A stretch of DNA of 47,558 nt. Origin: W0P28-013 sp963593685 (GTDB taxonomy: Bacteria; Bacteroidota; Bacteroidia; Bacteroidales; Paludibacteraceae). The notes below the pieces were generated by a model. That model ran no database searches. It saw only the letters and a program-made list of their open reading frames with translations, and was not told the origin of the DNA. This document shows positions 26,034 through 33,769 of this stretch, one piece after another. Made by a program: the position numbers and the translations under genes. Numbering within the stretch: position 1 is the stretch's first letter; each line of letters opens with the position of its first letter. The stretch spans positions 1 through 47,558 of the forward strand of contig CAVBBP010000013.1 of NCBI GenBank assembly GCA_963593685.1, read 5' to 3'.

Positions 26034-27140
26034 ATGATTACGCCTACAGACAATGATTTTCTTGTAAATAGCGTGGATATGCCAGCGTACACCAACAGCG
26101 GCAATTTGCTGCTCGACGCACGGCAGATAATAGAAACAAGTCGCAATGCCGCTTATCGTGCAATAAATGTGGCAATGTTGCAGCGCAACTGGTTGCTCGG
26201 CAAACGCATACACGAAGAGATACTCTGCGGCAAAGACCGCGCCGACTATGGAACAGAAGTCGTCAAAAACTTGTCGAAAAAACTGACGGAGATATACGGC
26301 AAGGGATTTAACAAAAACAACTTGTACAGTTTTGTCGCCTTCTATAAAATTTTCCCGACACTGTCAGGAAAATCCGAAATTTTATCTTGGTCGCATTATG
26401 TGTTGCTTTTAGATGTACAGGACGATGCAGCGCGCCGCTGGTATGCCCACGAGGCATTTGCCGAAATGTGGAGCGTGCGTACACTGCGTCGCAACATTTC
26501 GTCGCAATACTATTACCGCCTACTCCAATCGCAGGACAAGAAACCTGTTGCAGACGAGATGCACCAACTTACTGCCACCATGCAAAACGACAAACTGGAG
26601 TTTGTAAAAAATCCGATGGTGGTAGAGTTTTTGGGGCTTTCGCCAAACACCGACTTCACAGAATCGAAGTTGGAAACGAACATCATCACCCATCTGCAAC
26701 GCTTCATTATGGAACTTGGCAAAGGCTATGCTTTTGTAGCGCGCCAACAACACATACACACCGACATGGGCAATTTCTACATAGATCTTGTGTTCTACAA
26801 CTACATTCTAAAATGCTTTATGCTCATCGACCTAAAAACCACACAGATTTCTCATCAAGATGTGGGGCAGATGGATATGTATGTACGAATGTACGACAGT
26901 TTGAAGCGTACCGAGGGCGACAACCCCACCATCGGACTGATACTCTGCTCCGAAACAAGTGCCGACATGGCGCGCTACTCTGTGTTGAAGGAAAATAAAC
27001 AACTTTTTCAAGCCAAATATCTCACATTCCTCCCCACCGAAGAACAACTGAAACAGGAGATAGAACAGCAAAAAGAGATATTTTTTATGCAACAGAAAAT
27101 AAACAACGACGAAGAGGAAAGAGGAAAGAATAAAGAATAA
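26034..27140 (+). CDS. YhcG/DUF1016 family PD-(D/E)XK nuclease, copy 2
   Basis: A 368-residue paralogue of the gene before it. The DUF1016_N domain (NWLLGKRIHEEILCGKDRAD, YGKGFNKNNLYSFVAFYKIFP) and the nuclease domain (FYIDLVFYNYILKCFMLIDL, KTTQISHQDVGQMDMYVRMYD) line up throughout with copy 1, but the ExK position reads Asp-Leu-Lys (LIDLK) in place of Glu-Leu-Lys, a conservative change. The ATG at 26034 is preferred to a TTG 6 nt earlier. The start sits directly on the octamer repeat tract, with no usual leader. The C-terminus is Gln/Lys/Glu-rich. Confidence 0.9.
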   Translation: MITPTDNDFLVNSVDMPAYTNSGNLLLDARQIIETSRNAAYRAINVAMLQRNWLLGKRIHEEILCGKDRADYGTEVVKNLSKKLTEIYGKGFNKNNLYSFVAFYKIFPTLSGKSEILSWSHYVLLLDVQDDAARRWYAHEAFAEMWSVRTLRRNISSQYYYRLLQSQDKKPVADEMHQLTATMQNDKLEFVKNPMVVEFLGLSPNTDFTESKLETNIITHLQRFIMELGKGYAFVARQQHIHTDMGNFYIDLVFYNYILKCFMLIDLKTTQISHQDVGQMDMYVRMYDSLKRTEGDNPTIGLILCSETSADMARYSVLKENKQLFQAKYLTFLPTEEQLKQEIEQQKEIFFMQQKINNDEEERGKNKE

Positions 27141-27610
27141 AGACTTTTTTAATTATCCAATTATCTAATTTCCAATTATTTAATTAAAAATAGGTGAGAG
27201 GTTATAGGTTATAGACAAAAGACGATGACGATGACGAAGACCAAAGGCTTTTCCCCTTTGGGGGAAACGGGAAAAGAGGCCGCAAAAGAGAATTTCAAAT
27301 TTCAGAATTTCAAATTGTAGGGACGCACCGAGTGCGTCCGAGAAAACAAACAATAAACAATGAACAATGAATAATAATTGCGGCTTTTCGGATACCGAAA
27401 ACTAGAGATTAGAAACAAGAAATTAGAAACAAATAAACACAGAAACAGCGCGCAGCACGAGAATTTTTGCGATTAGCGAGAGCAGAGTCAAACTCGTTTG
27501 AACTATGCCGAGCGGAGCAAAAATCTTGCGAAGCAGAAACATAGAAACAAAAATTGCGGCAGCAATTTTGAGAAACAATTAGAAATTAGAAACCAGAAAT
27601 AACAAAAAAA
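27141..27610. repeat. Mosaic intergenic repeat before riboflavin synthase
   Basis: A 470-nt gap with no gene: AT-rich block, GGTTATAGGTTATAGAC, GACGATGAC units, the GGCTTTTCCCCTTTGGGGG module, (TTTCAAAT)n, a GGACGCACCGAGTGCGTCC hairpin, AACAATGAACAATGAATAAT and (AGAAATTAG)n. Then comes the GCGAGAGCAGAGTC / AAACTCGTTTGAACT / GCCGAGCGGAG module (about 27465-27525) and an AAAATTGC-GGC-GCAATTTT-type hairpin before an A-rich leader. No FMN riboswitch is seen. Confidence 0.8.
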
Positions 27611-28210
27611 ATGTTTTCAGGAATTGTAGAAGAGACCGCACATGTGGTGGGCATTGAGCGCGACCGCGAAAATGTGCATTTTACGCTGACTTGCAGTTTT
27701 GTCGGCGAACTAAAAATCGACCAGAGCGTGGCGCACAACGGCGTGTGCCTCACCGTGGTGAAAATCGATGGCGACCGCTACACCGTTACCGCCATGAAAG
27801 AGACGCTCGACCGCTCGAATCTCGGGCTGCTGCGCGTGGGCGACGAGGTGAATGTGGAACGCTCGATGATGATGAACGGCCGCCTCGACGGACACATTGT
27901 GCAGGGTCATGTGGACCAAACCGCACGCTGCACCGAAGTGCGCAACGCCGACGGCAGTTACTATTTCCACTTCGAATACCAAAGCACGCCCGACATGCGC
28001 CGCCGCGGCTACCTGACGGTGGACAAAGGCTCGGTTACGGTGAATGGCGTGTCGCTGACGGTATGCACGCCGACGAACGACAGTTTCGAGGTGGCGATAA
28101 TTCCCTACACCTTCGAACACACCAATTTTCACAACATCAAAGTAGGCTCGGTGGTAAATTTGGAGTTCGACATCATCGGAAAATACATTGCACGAATGAA
28201 CCAAAATTGA
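27611..28210 (+). CDS. ribE: Riboflavin synthase, alpha subunit
   Basis: A 199-residue enzyme that makes riboflavin from two 6,7-dimethyl-8-ribityllumazine molecules. It has two lumazine-binding repeats: the first starts MFSGIVEETAHV and contains AHNGVCLTVVKI, MKETLDRSNLG and DGHIVQGHVDQTARC; the second (about 98-190) contains KGSVTVNGVSLTV and IPYTFEHTNF. The length and both active-site loops are normal. The stop codon is 2 nt before the start of the Wzi-like gene, so the two are probably co-transcribed. No FMN riboswitch is seen upstream. Confidence 0.95.
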   Translation: MFSGIVEETAHVVGIERDRENVHFTLTCSFVGELKIDQSVAHNGVCLTVVKIDGDRYTVTAMKETLDRSNLGLLRVGDEVNVERSMMMNGRLDGHIVQGHVDQTARCTEVRNADGSYYFHFEYQSTPDMRRRGYLTVDKGSVTVNGVSLTVCTPTNDSFEVAIIPYTFEHTNFHNIKVGSVVNLEFDIIGKYIARMNQN

Positions 28211-28212
28211 AC

Positions 28213-29973
28213 ATGATGAAGTTAAAAAAATGGCTGTTGGCGGCGGTGTGTATGCCAATTTGTTTGGCAGCGCAGGATATTCCCGAAAACATCGCCTACA
28301 CGCAGATTTACGATTTTATCGACGAGTTGGCCATCGACCGCATCGTCTGCATCAATTCGGTGGTGAAACCCTACAGCCGCGACTACATTGCGCAGAAACT
28401 ACGCGAAGCGCAGGCTGCCGACTCGCTGCTCACCAAACGCCAACGCAAGGATTTGGAGTTTTTTCTGAACGACTATGCGCTCGAATGCGACACCGTGCCA
28501 ATGCGCAACATTGTGAGTTGGACCGACAAAAGCACATTTGCGCTGTCGCTCTTGCAGCCATCGTTTCACTACAACAACAAGTATTTCAAGGCGCGCATCA
28601 CGCCCATTTTGGGCATGGATCTGATAGTTGGCGCAAAAAAAGGTCTGCTGATGAAACGCTGGTTTGGTGCTGATATTCAGATGGATATCGTGAACCATGT
28701 GTCGGTGTGGGCCAGTTACCGCGACCAGTCGTACAACGGCAATTTTCTGAAAGAGGAGTATTTCCCCACAAAACGCCACGGAGCGCGCATTTCGCAACCG
28801 CAATATCTGAACCAACTGCCTGGTTGCCAATACAAAGAGGCCACCTACGGCGGCGACTACAGCGACCTGCGCGGCGGCATCAAGGCGTATGCATGGTGGG
28901 GCAGCCTCGGACTGGTGAAAGATGTGATTCAGTGGGGCGACGCCTACAACGGCTCGAACATCATTTCGGGGCGCGCGCCGAGTTTTCCCATGATTACGCT
29001 CAATCTGAAACCGTGTAAGTGGTTCGAACTCAACTACATACACGGCTGGCTGGTGAGCAATGTGCTCGATTCGACCAACTACTATGTGGAGCAATACACC
29101 GACAGCACCACCAAAAAGCACTACCGCCCTGCCAACAAATTTATTGCTGCCAACATGCTCACTTTCACGCCGATACAAGGGCTGAATCTCTCGATTGGCA
29201 ATGCCATCATCTACGCCGAACGCAATGTGCAGGCCGCCTATTTCATTCCGATTGCCTACTACAAAAGCATCGACCACCTGCTGACCAAAGGGCTCGGCAC
29301 CGAAAATCAAAACTCGATGATTTTTTTCAACATCAGCAGTCGCAACATCAAACATTTGCATCTCTACGGCTCCGTTTTCCTCGACGAATTTAACTCAAAA
29401 CGCCTGAAAAAAGGCAACGCCGAACGCAATCCGTGGTCATACAAAGTCGGCTTCAATGTGAGCAACTGGCCCGTGAAAAATCTGTCGCTACAAGGCGAAT
29501 TTACACGCACCAACATCATCAACTACAAGCACTCTATTCCCACGCTCACTTGGGCATCGAACAGTTACAATTTAGGGCATTATCTGGGCGACAATTCGCA
29601 GGATATCTATGTGGCGCTCAACTACAAACCTGTGCGCGGTTTGAGCCTGAATCTGTCGTACACCAATGCCACCAAGTACAACGACTACAGTTACATTCGC
29701 GACGAAATCGACAAGGTTATCGCCCAAAAGCCGTTCAACGAAAAGGTGTGGCAAAACGACCTTGTGGCATTCAAAGCCGTGTACGAAGTGGTGAACAACG
29801 CCTACGCCATCATCAATGTAGAGTGGAACAATGCGCGCGGCTACACGCCCTCGTCGGAGCCGATTGCCTACGAAAACCGCCTCACAGCGCAAGGCTACCT
29901 CGACCAATACACCCCAAAACTCTACCAAGGCCGCAACTGGACATTCACCGTCGGCTTCAGTTTTGGATTTTAA
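28213..29973 (+). CDS. Wzi-like capsule-assembly outer-membrane barrel protein
   Basis: A 586-residue protein. The ATG at 28213 (a second follows at 28216) gives a signal peptide (WLLAAVCMPICLAAQD); the longer reading frame upstream overlaps ribE and is rejected. The N-terminal part (IYDFIDELAIDRIVCINSVV, KPYSRDYIAQKLREAQ) has the pattern of the Wzi family, in which a short helical region precedes an 18-stranded barrel, and the rest is strand-like with many Tyr, Asn and Trp. Wzi helps attach capsule polysaccharide to the cell surface in enterobacteria. In Bacteroidales similar proteins are common but poorly studied. It is placed directly behind ribE. Confidence 0.7.
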   Translation: MMKLKKWLLAAVCMPICLAAQDIPENIAYTQIYDFIDELAIDRIVCINSVVKPYSRDYIAQKLREAQAADSLLTKRQRKDLEFFLNDYALECDTVPMRNIVSWTDKSTFALSLLQPSFHYNNKYFKARITPILGMDLIVGAKKGLLMKRWFGADIQMDIVNHVSVWASYRDQSYNGNFLKEEYFPTKRHGARISQPQYLNQLPGCQYKEATYGGDYSDLRGGIKAYAWWGSLGLVKDVIQWGDAYNGSNIISGRAPSFPMITLNLKPCKWFELNYIHGWLVSNVLDSTNYYVEQYTDSTTKKHYRPANKFIAANMLTFTPIQGLNLSIGNAIIYAERNVQAAYFIPIAYYKSIDHLLTKGLGTENQNSMIFFNISSRNIKHLHLYGSVFLDEFNSKRLKKGNAERNPWSYKVGFNVSNWPVKNLSLQGEFTRTNIINYKHSIPTLTWASNSYNLGHYLGDNSQDIYVALNYKPVRGLSLNLSYTNATKYNDYSYIRDEIDKVIAQKPFNEKVWQNDLVAFKAVYEVVNNAYAIINVEWNNARGYTPSSEPIAYENRLTAQGYLDQYTPKLYQGRNWTFTVGFSFGF

Positions 29974-30180
29974 TTCGATAGTAGCAAGATGTGAGTAGCA
30001 AGACTAATGAGGAGTGAGGAATGAGGAGTGAGGAGTAGCGCGGCAGAGCCGCAATTTCAAATTTCAAATTTCAGAATTGTAGGGGCGTGGCATGCCGCGT
30101 CCCTACTTTATGAACTTTACAAACTTTCACACTTTATACACTTTTCACTTTACACACTTTATACACTTTTTTACTAAAAA
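29974..30180. repeat. Mosaic intergenic repeat before glnN
   Basis: Plus polarity for the first half: GTAGCAAGATGTGAGTAGC, (GAGGAGTGAG)n, GCGGCAGAGCCGC, (ATTTCAAATT)n and GGGGCGTGGCATGCCGCGTCC. Then a CT/AT-rich tract (CTTTACAAACTTTCACACTT, TTATACACTTTTCACTT) ends in a T/A run. No gene is seen; the glnN promoter follows. Confidence 0.8.
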
Positions 30181-30193
30181 AATCACTTTTTTC

Positions 30194-30224
30194 TTGCACG
30201 ATTCAAAAAAATAGCCTACTTTTG
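30194..30224 (+). promoter_or_regulatory. Promoter of glutamine synthetase III gene
   Basis: TTG at 30194-30196, a 20-nt spacer and TACTTTTG at 30217-30224 match the Bacteroidota consensus fully. The expected start of transcription is near 30230, giving a leader of about 98 nt. Confidence 0.75.
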
Positions 30225-30237
30225 CGGTCGAAATCTG

Positions 30238-30256
30238 ATTTTAATCGGATTAAAAT
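30238..30256 (+). promoter_or_regulatory. Palindromic operator-like site in the glnN leader
   Basis: A perfect 19-nt palindrome, ATTTTAATC-G-GATTAAAAT, lies about 8-26 nt after the predicted transcription start. Its symmetry and place fit a repressor or activator dimer site, perhaps for nitrogen control. No matching site was recognised elsewhere in the window. Confidence 0.55.
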
Positions 30257-30327
30257 TGAAAAACAGGGTATTTTAGGTCTTTTCTTCAATAATTTTTCAG
30301 TAAAAATTCAGTAAAAAGGGTAAAAGT

Positions 30328-32517
30328 ATGAGTACATTGCGATTTTCAGCATTGGAAGCGGCGTGCAACCATCGGCCGATGGAGGTGGCTAGCCACAATG
30401 AACGCCCAACAGCGTTTTTTGCCAAAAATGTCTTCACGCGCGAACGCATGAAGGAGTACATCGCCGACACCATTTTGAATCAACTGTTCGACGCTATCGA
30501 CAACGACAAACCGTTGAGCCGCGACATTGCCAATGCGGTGGCGATGGGCATGAAAAAGTGGGCGACCGAACTCGGCGCAACGCATTTCACGCACTGGTTC
30601 CAGCCACTGACGGGCGGCACAGCCGAAAAACACGACGCTTTCGTCGAAAAAACGCCCGACGGCCGCGTATTGGAGGAGTTTTCGGGCAGCGTACTTTACC
30701 AGCAAGAACCCGATGCGTCGAGTTTTCCGAGCGGCGGCATTCGCAACACTTTCGAGGCGCGCGGCTACTCGGCGTGGGATCCGTCGTCGCCAGCGTTTGT
30801 GGTGGGCGACACACTCTGCATTCCAACGGTTTTTGTGGCCTACACGGGCGAAGCGCTCGACTACAAAACGCCGCTCTTGCGCAGCGTGGCGGCTCTGAAT
30901 CGCGCTGCGGTAGATGTCTGCCGCCTGTTCGACCGTAATGTGTCGCGCGTACACGCCTATCTCGGTTGGGAGCAGGAGTATTTTTTGGTCGATGAGTCGC
31001 TCTGCCAAGCCCGCCCCGACTTGATGCTGACTGGGCGCACGCTGCTCGGCCACGACAGCGCAAAAAATCAGCAGTTGGAAGACCACTATTTCGGCGCAAT
31101 TCCCGAACGCGTGCTGGCCTTTATGACCGACCTCGAAAACGAGGCACTCACGCTCGGAATCCCTGTGAAAACACGCCACAACGAGGTGGCTCCCAATCAG
31201 TTTGAACTAGCGCCTGTTTACGAAGAGGTGAACCTATCGAACGACCACAATTTGCTGCTGATGTCGGTGATGGAACGCGTGGCGCGGCGGCATCATTTCC
31301 GTGTGTTGCTCCACGAAAAACCGTTTGCTGGCGTGAATGGTTCGGGCAAGCATTGCAACTGGTCGATGGGAACGAACACGGGCGTGAATCTGCTCGCTCC
31401 AGGCAAAAATTCGTACACAAATCTGCAATTTATCACTTTCCTTGTGAATGTGCTGATGGCCGTCAATCGCCACAATGGTCTGCTGAAAGCCTCTATCGCC
31501 TCGGCCACCAACGAACACCGCCTCGGTGCCAACGAAGCGCCGCCAGCCATCATTTCGGTGTTTTTGGGCAAGCAGATTACCGACGCACTCGACAAACTGG
31601 AGCGGGCATCGGCCGACAAAGGCATCGTTATCAACGCCAAAAAAGAGATGAAACTCGGCGTGGGGCATATTCCCGAAATTTTGCTCGACAATACCGACCG
31701 CAACCGCACCTCGCCGTTTGCATTTACAGGCAATCGCTTTGAATTTCGCGCTGTCGGCTCGTCGGCCAACTGCGGCGCTGCTATGCTTGCACTCAACGCT
31801 GCTGTGGCCGATCAACTCATCAGATTCAAACGCGATGTGGACGACCGTATGGCCGCTGGCGAACCCAAAGAACGCGCACTGTTTGCCGTCATCAAAAAAT
31901 ATATCACCGAAAGCAAGGCGGTGCGCTTCGACGGCAACGGCTACAGCGATGCGTGGAAAGAGGAGGCTGCCCGCCGCGGCCTCGACTGCGAAACTAGCGT
32001 GCCTGTCGTCATCGACCAATATCTTGCGCCCGACAGCGTGGCTATGTTCCGAAACACGGGCGTGCTGACCGAAGCCGAACTGCGCTCGCGCTGCGAGGTG
32101 AAATGGGAAACCTACACGAAAAAAATACAGATTGAGTCGCGCGTGCTGGGCGATTTGGCGATGAATCACATTGTGCCAGTGGCCAACCGCTACCAGTCGA
32201 TTTTGCTCGACAATATCGTGAAAGAGAAGGCCGCTTTTGGCGACGAACAGTACGAACGCTTGGCTGCTCATGAGATTTTGATAGTGAAACGCATCATACG
32301 CCATGTCGATGAAATTGTGGCAAAAGTCGATGAAATGGTCGCCTGCCGCCACACTGCCAACCGCCTCGAAAGCGCACGCGACAAAGCCGTGGCCTACCAC
32401 GATACGGTGATTCCGCTGATGCACGAAATCCGCGCCAATGCCGACGCTCTCGAGATGATTGTGGACGACGAAATGTGGACGCTACCCAAGTATCGCGAAC
32501 TGCTTTTTGTACGCTAA
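30328..32517 (+). CDS. glnN: Glutamine synthetase type III
   Basis: A 729-residue enzyme that joins ammonia to glutamate using ATP. Type III features are the N-terminal MSTLRFSALEAA start, the conserved FAKNVFTRERM and THFTHWFQPLTGGTAEKHDA, and the long C-terminal helical part. The catalytic core has EVAPNQFELAP, GVNGSGKHCNWSMGTN (ATP and ammonium site) and NEHRLGANEAPPAIISVFLG. The length fits the GSIII family, common in Bacteroidetes. It has its own promoter and a palindromic leader site, so it is probably regulated by nitrogen supply as a single gene. Confidence 0.97.
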   Translation: MSTLRFSALEAACNHRPMEVASHNERPTAFFAKNVFTRERMKEYIADTILNQLFDAIDNDKPLSRDIANAVAMGMKKWATELGATHFTHWFQPLTGGTAEKHDAFVEKTPDGRVLEEFSGSVLYQQEPDASSFPSGGIRNTFEARGYSAWDPSSPAFVVGDTLCIPTVFVAYTGEALDYKTPLLRSVAALNRAAVDVCRLFDRNVSRVHAYLGWEQEYFLVDESLCQARPDLMLTGRTLLGHDSAKNQQLEDHYFGAIPERVLAFMTDLENEALTLGIPVKTRHNEVAPNQFELAPVYEEVNLSNDHNLLLMSVMERVARRHHFRVLLHEKPFAGVNGSGKHCNWSMGTNTGVNLLAPGKNSYTNLQFITFLVNVLMAVNRHNGLLKASIASATNEHRLGANEAPPAIISVFLGKQITDALDKLERASADKGIVINAKKEMKLGVGHIPEILLDNTDRNRTSPFAFTGNRFEFRAVGSSANCGAAMLALNAAVADQLIRFKRDVDDRMAAGEPKERALFAVIKKYITESKAVRFDGNGYSDAWKEEAARRGLDCETSVPVVIDQYLAPDSVAMFRNTGVLTEAELRSRCEVKWETYTKKIQIESRVLGDLAMNHIVPVANRYQSILLDNIVKEKAAFGDEQYERLAAHEILIVKRIIRHVDEIVAKVDEMVACRHTANRLESARDKAVAYHDTVIPLMHEIRANADALEMIVDDEMWTLPKYRELLFVR

Positions 32518-32821
32518 TTGACGAAAAATTTGTAAATTTGCGGAATAATTAGTAGAAAGTCGCAAGAAAAGTTAGGAATTAGGAGTTAGGAGTGAGGAGT
32601 TAGCAGTGAGCAGTTAGTAGTGAATTTAATTGCCCAATTATCTAATTTCCAATTATTTAATTTATTTGAAAATTTGAAGATTGCGGCGTTTTTGAACACG
32701 AACAATTCATAATTCTAAATTCAAAATTCTTAATTAAACGCGTGGCTTTTCCCCCTTCGGGGGAAACGGGAAAGGGGGCTACAACCAGAAATTAGAAATA
32801 AAACTTTTCAACTCGTCAACT
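32518..32821. repeat. Mosaic intergenic repeat before the hemerythrin-LuxR gene
   Basis: Plus polarity: TAGTAGAAAGTCGCAAGA, (TTAGGAGTGAGGAG)n, (AGCAGTTAGTAGTGA), AT-rich block, (TTTGAAAA)n, GCGGCGTTTTTG, AATTCATAATTCTAAATTC, the GGCTTTTCCCCCTTCGGGGG / AAACGGGAAAGGGGGC module, (AGAAATTAG)n and AACTTTTCAACTCGTCAACT directly before the ATG. No gene is seen. Confidence 0.8.
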
Positions 32822-33763
32822 ATGTACATTGCTTCGGACAAAATGAGCGATCTGATTTGCGGCAACCACGAGTCGCTGCAAGTGTTGAGCCGTTTTGCCC
32901 TGCCGCTCGGTTTTGGCGACCAGACCGTGGCGCAAGTGTGCGAAGCCAATCGCGTGCATACGCCCACTTTTTTGGCCATTGTCAATTACAAACTGCTTGG
33001 TGTGCAGCCGAATATCGACGACATTTCGCTCGATACGCTGATGGACTACCTGAAACGCGCCCACAAATACTATCTCGAATTTTGTCTGCCAACCATTCGG
33101 CGCAAACTGATAGAGGCGATAAATTGCGGCAGCGAAAACAACAAAATGGCGTTTCTCGTCATCAAGTTTTTCGACGAGTATGCGCAAGAGGTCGATAAAC
33201 ACATGTCCTACGAAAACAAGACGGCGTTCCCCTATGTGGAGCAGTTGCACGCAGGCCATCGCGACGAAAAATACAGCATCGACATCTACGCTCGTCAGCA
33301 CCGCGCCGTCGACGACCAGCATGTGGAGGCCAAATTGACCGAACTGAAAAATATCATCATCAAGTACTATCCGTCGTCGGCCAGCAACGACCTGCTCAAC
33401 TCGGCACTGTTCGACATTTTCACCTGCGAACACGACCTTGCCATGCACTGCCGCATCGAGGACAATCTGTTTGTGCCAGCCGTGCGGCAACTCGAAAATA
33501 GTTGCGACAAACTAGTGGCGAAACAGTCGCCCGAACACGCCGATGCCGAGCCCGAAAGCCTCAGCGATCGCGAAAAAGAGGTGTTGATAGAAGTGGTTAA
33601 TGGATTGAGCAACAAGGAGATAGCCGACAAATTGTTCATCTCGATTCACACGGTCATCACGCACCGCAAGAACATCGCCCGCAAACTGCACATACACAGC
33701 CCCGCAGGCTTGACCATCTACGCCATCGCCAACAAATTGGTCGATATCAACGCCATAAGTTGA
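32822..33763 (+). CDS. Hemerythrin-like/DUF542-like sensor fused to a LuxR-type DNA-binding domain
   Basis: A 313-residue protein. The first ~60 residues (LICGNHESLQVLSRFALPLG, CEANRVHTPTFLAIVNY) resemble the ScdA/DUF542 N-terminal domain. Residues ~75-225 resemble the RIC/YtfE diiron hemerythrin domain: His in AHKYYLEF, an HxxxE motif in DKHMSYENKTAFPYV and another in HCRIEDNLFVPAV, with further His residues in between. The C-terminal ~70 residues are a LuxR/GerE helix-turn-helix (LSDREKEVLIEVVNGLSNKE, IADKLFISIHTVITHRKNIA). This suggests a one-component regulator that senses oxygen, NO or redox state through a diiron centre. It ends 6 nt from the convergent S41 gene. Confidence 0.82.
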   Translation: MYIASDKMSDLICGNHESLQVLSRFALPLGFGDQTVAQVCEANRVHTPTFLAIVNYKLLGVQPNIDDISLDTLMDYLKRAHKYYLEFCLPTIRRKLIEAINCGSENNKMAFLVIKFFDEYAQEVDKHMSYENKTAFPYVEQLHAGHRDEKYSIDIYARQHRAVDDQHVEAKLTELKNIIIKYYPSSASNDLLNSALFDIFTCEHDLAMHCRIEDNLFVPAVRQLENSCDKLVAKQSPEHADAEPESLSDREKEVLIEVVNGLSNKEIADKLFISIHTVITHRKNIARKLHIHSPAGLTIYAIANKLVDINAIS

Positions 33764-33769
33764 GGCTCT

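Noticed and set aside
27141..27610. Possible FMN riboswitch ahead of riboflavin synthase
   Set aside because: The conserved RFN box sequences are absent; the region is mosaic repeat.
27691..28212. N-terminal extension of the Wzi-like gene overlapping riboflavin synthase
   Set aside because: The extension is an Arg/His-rich frame-shifted reading of ribE; the ATG at 28213 gives a proper signal peptide.
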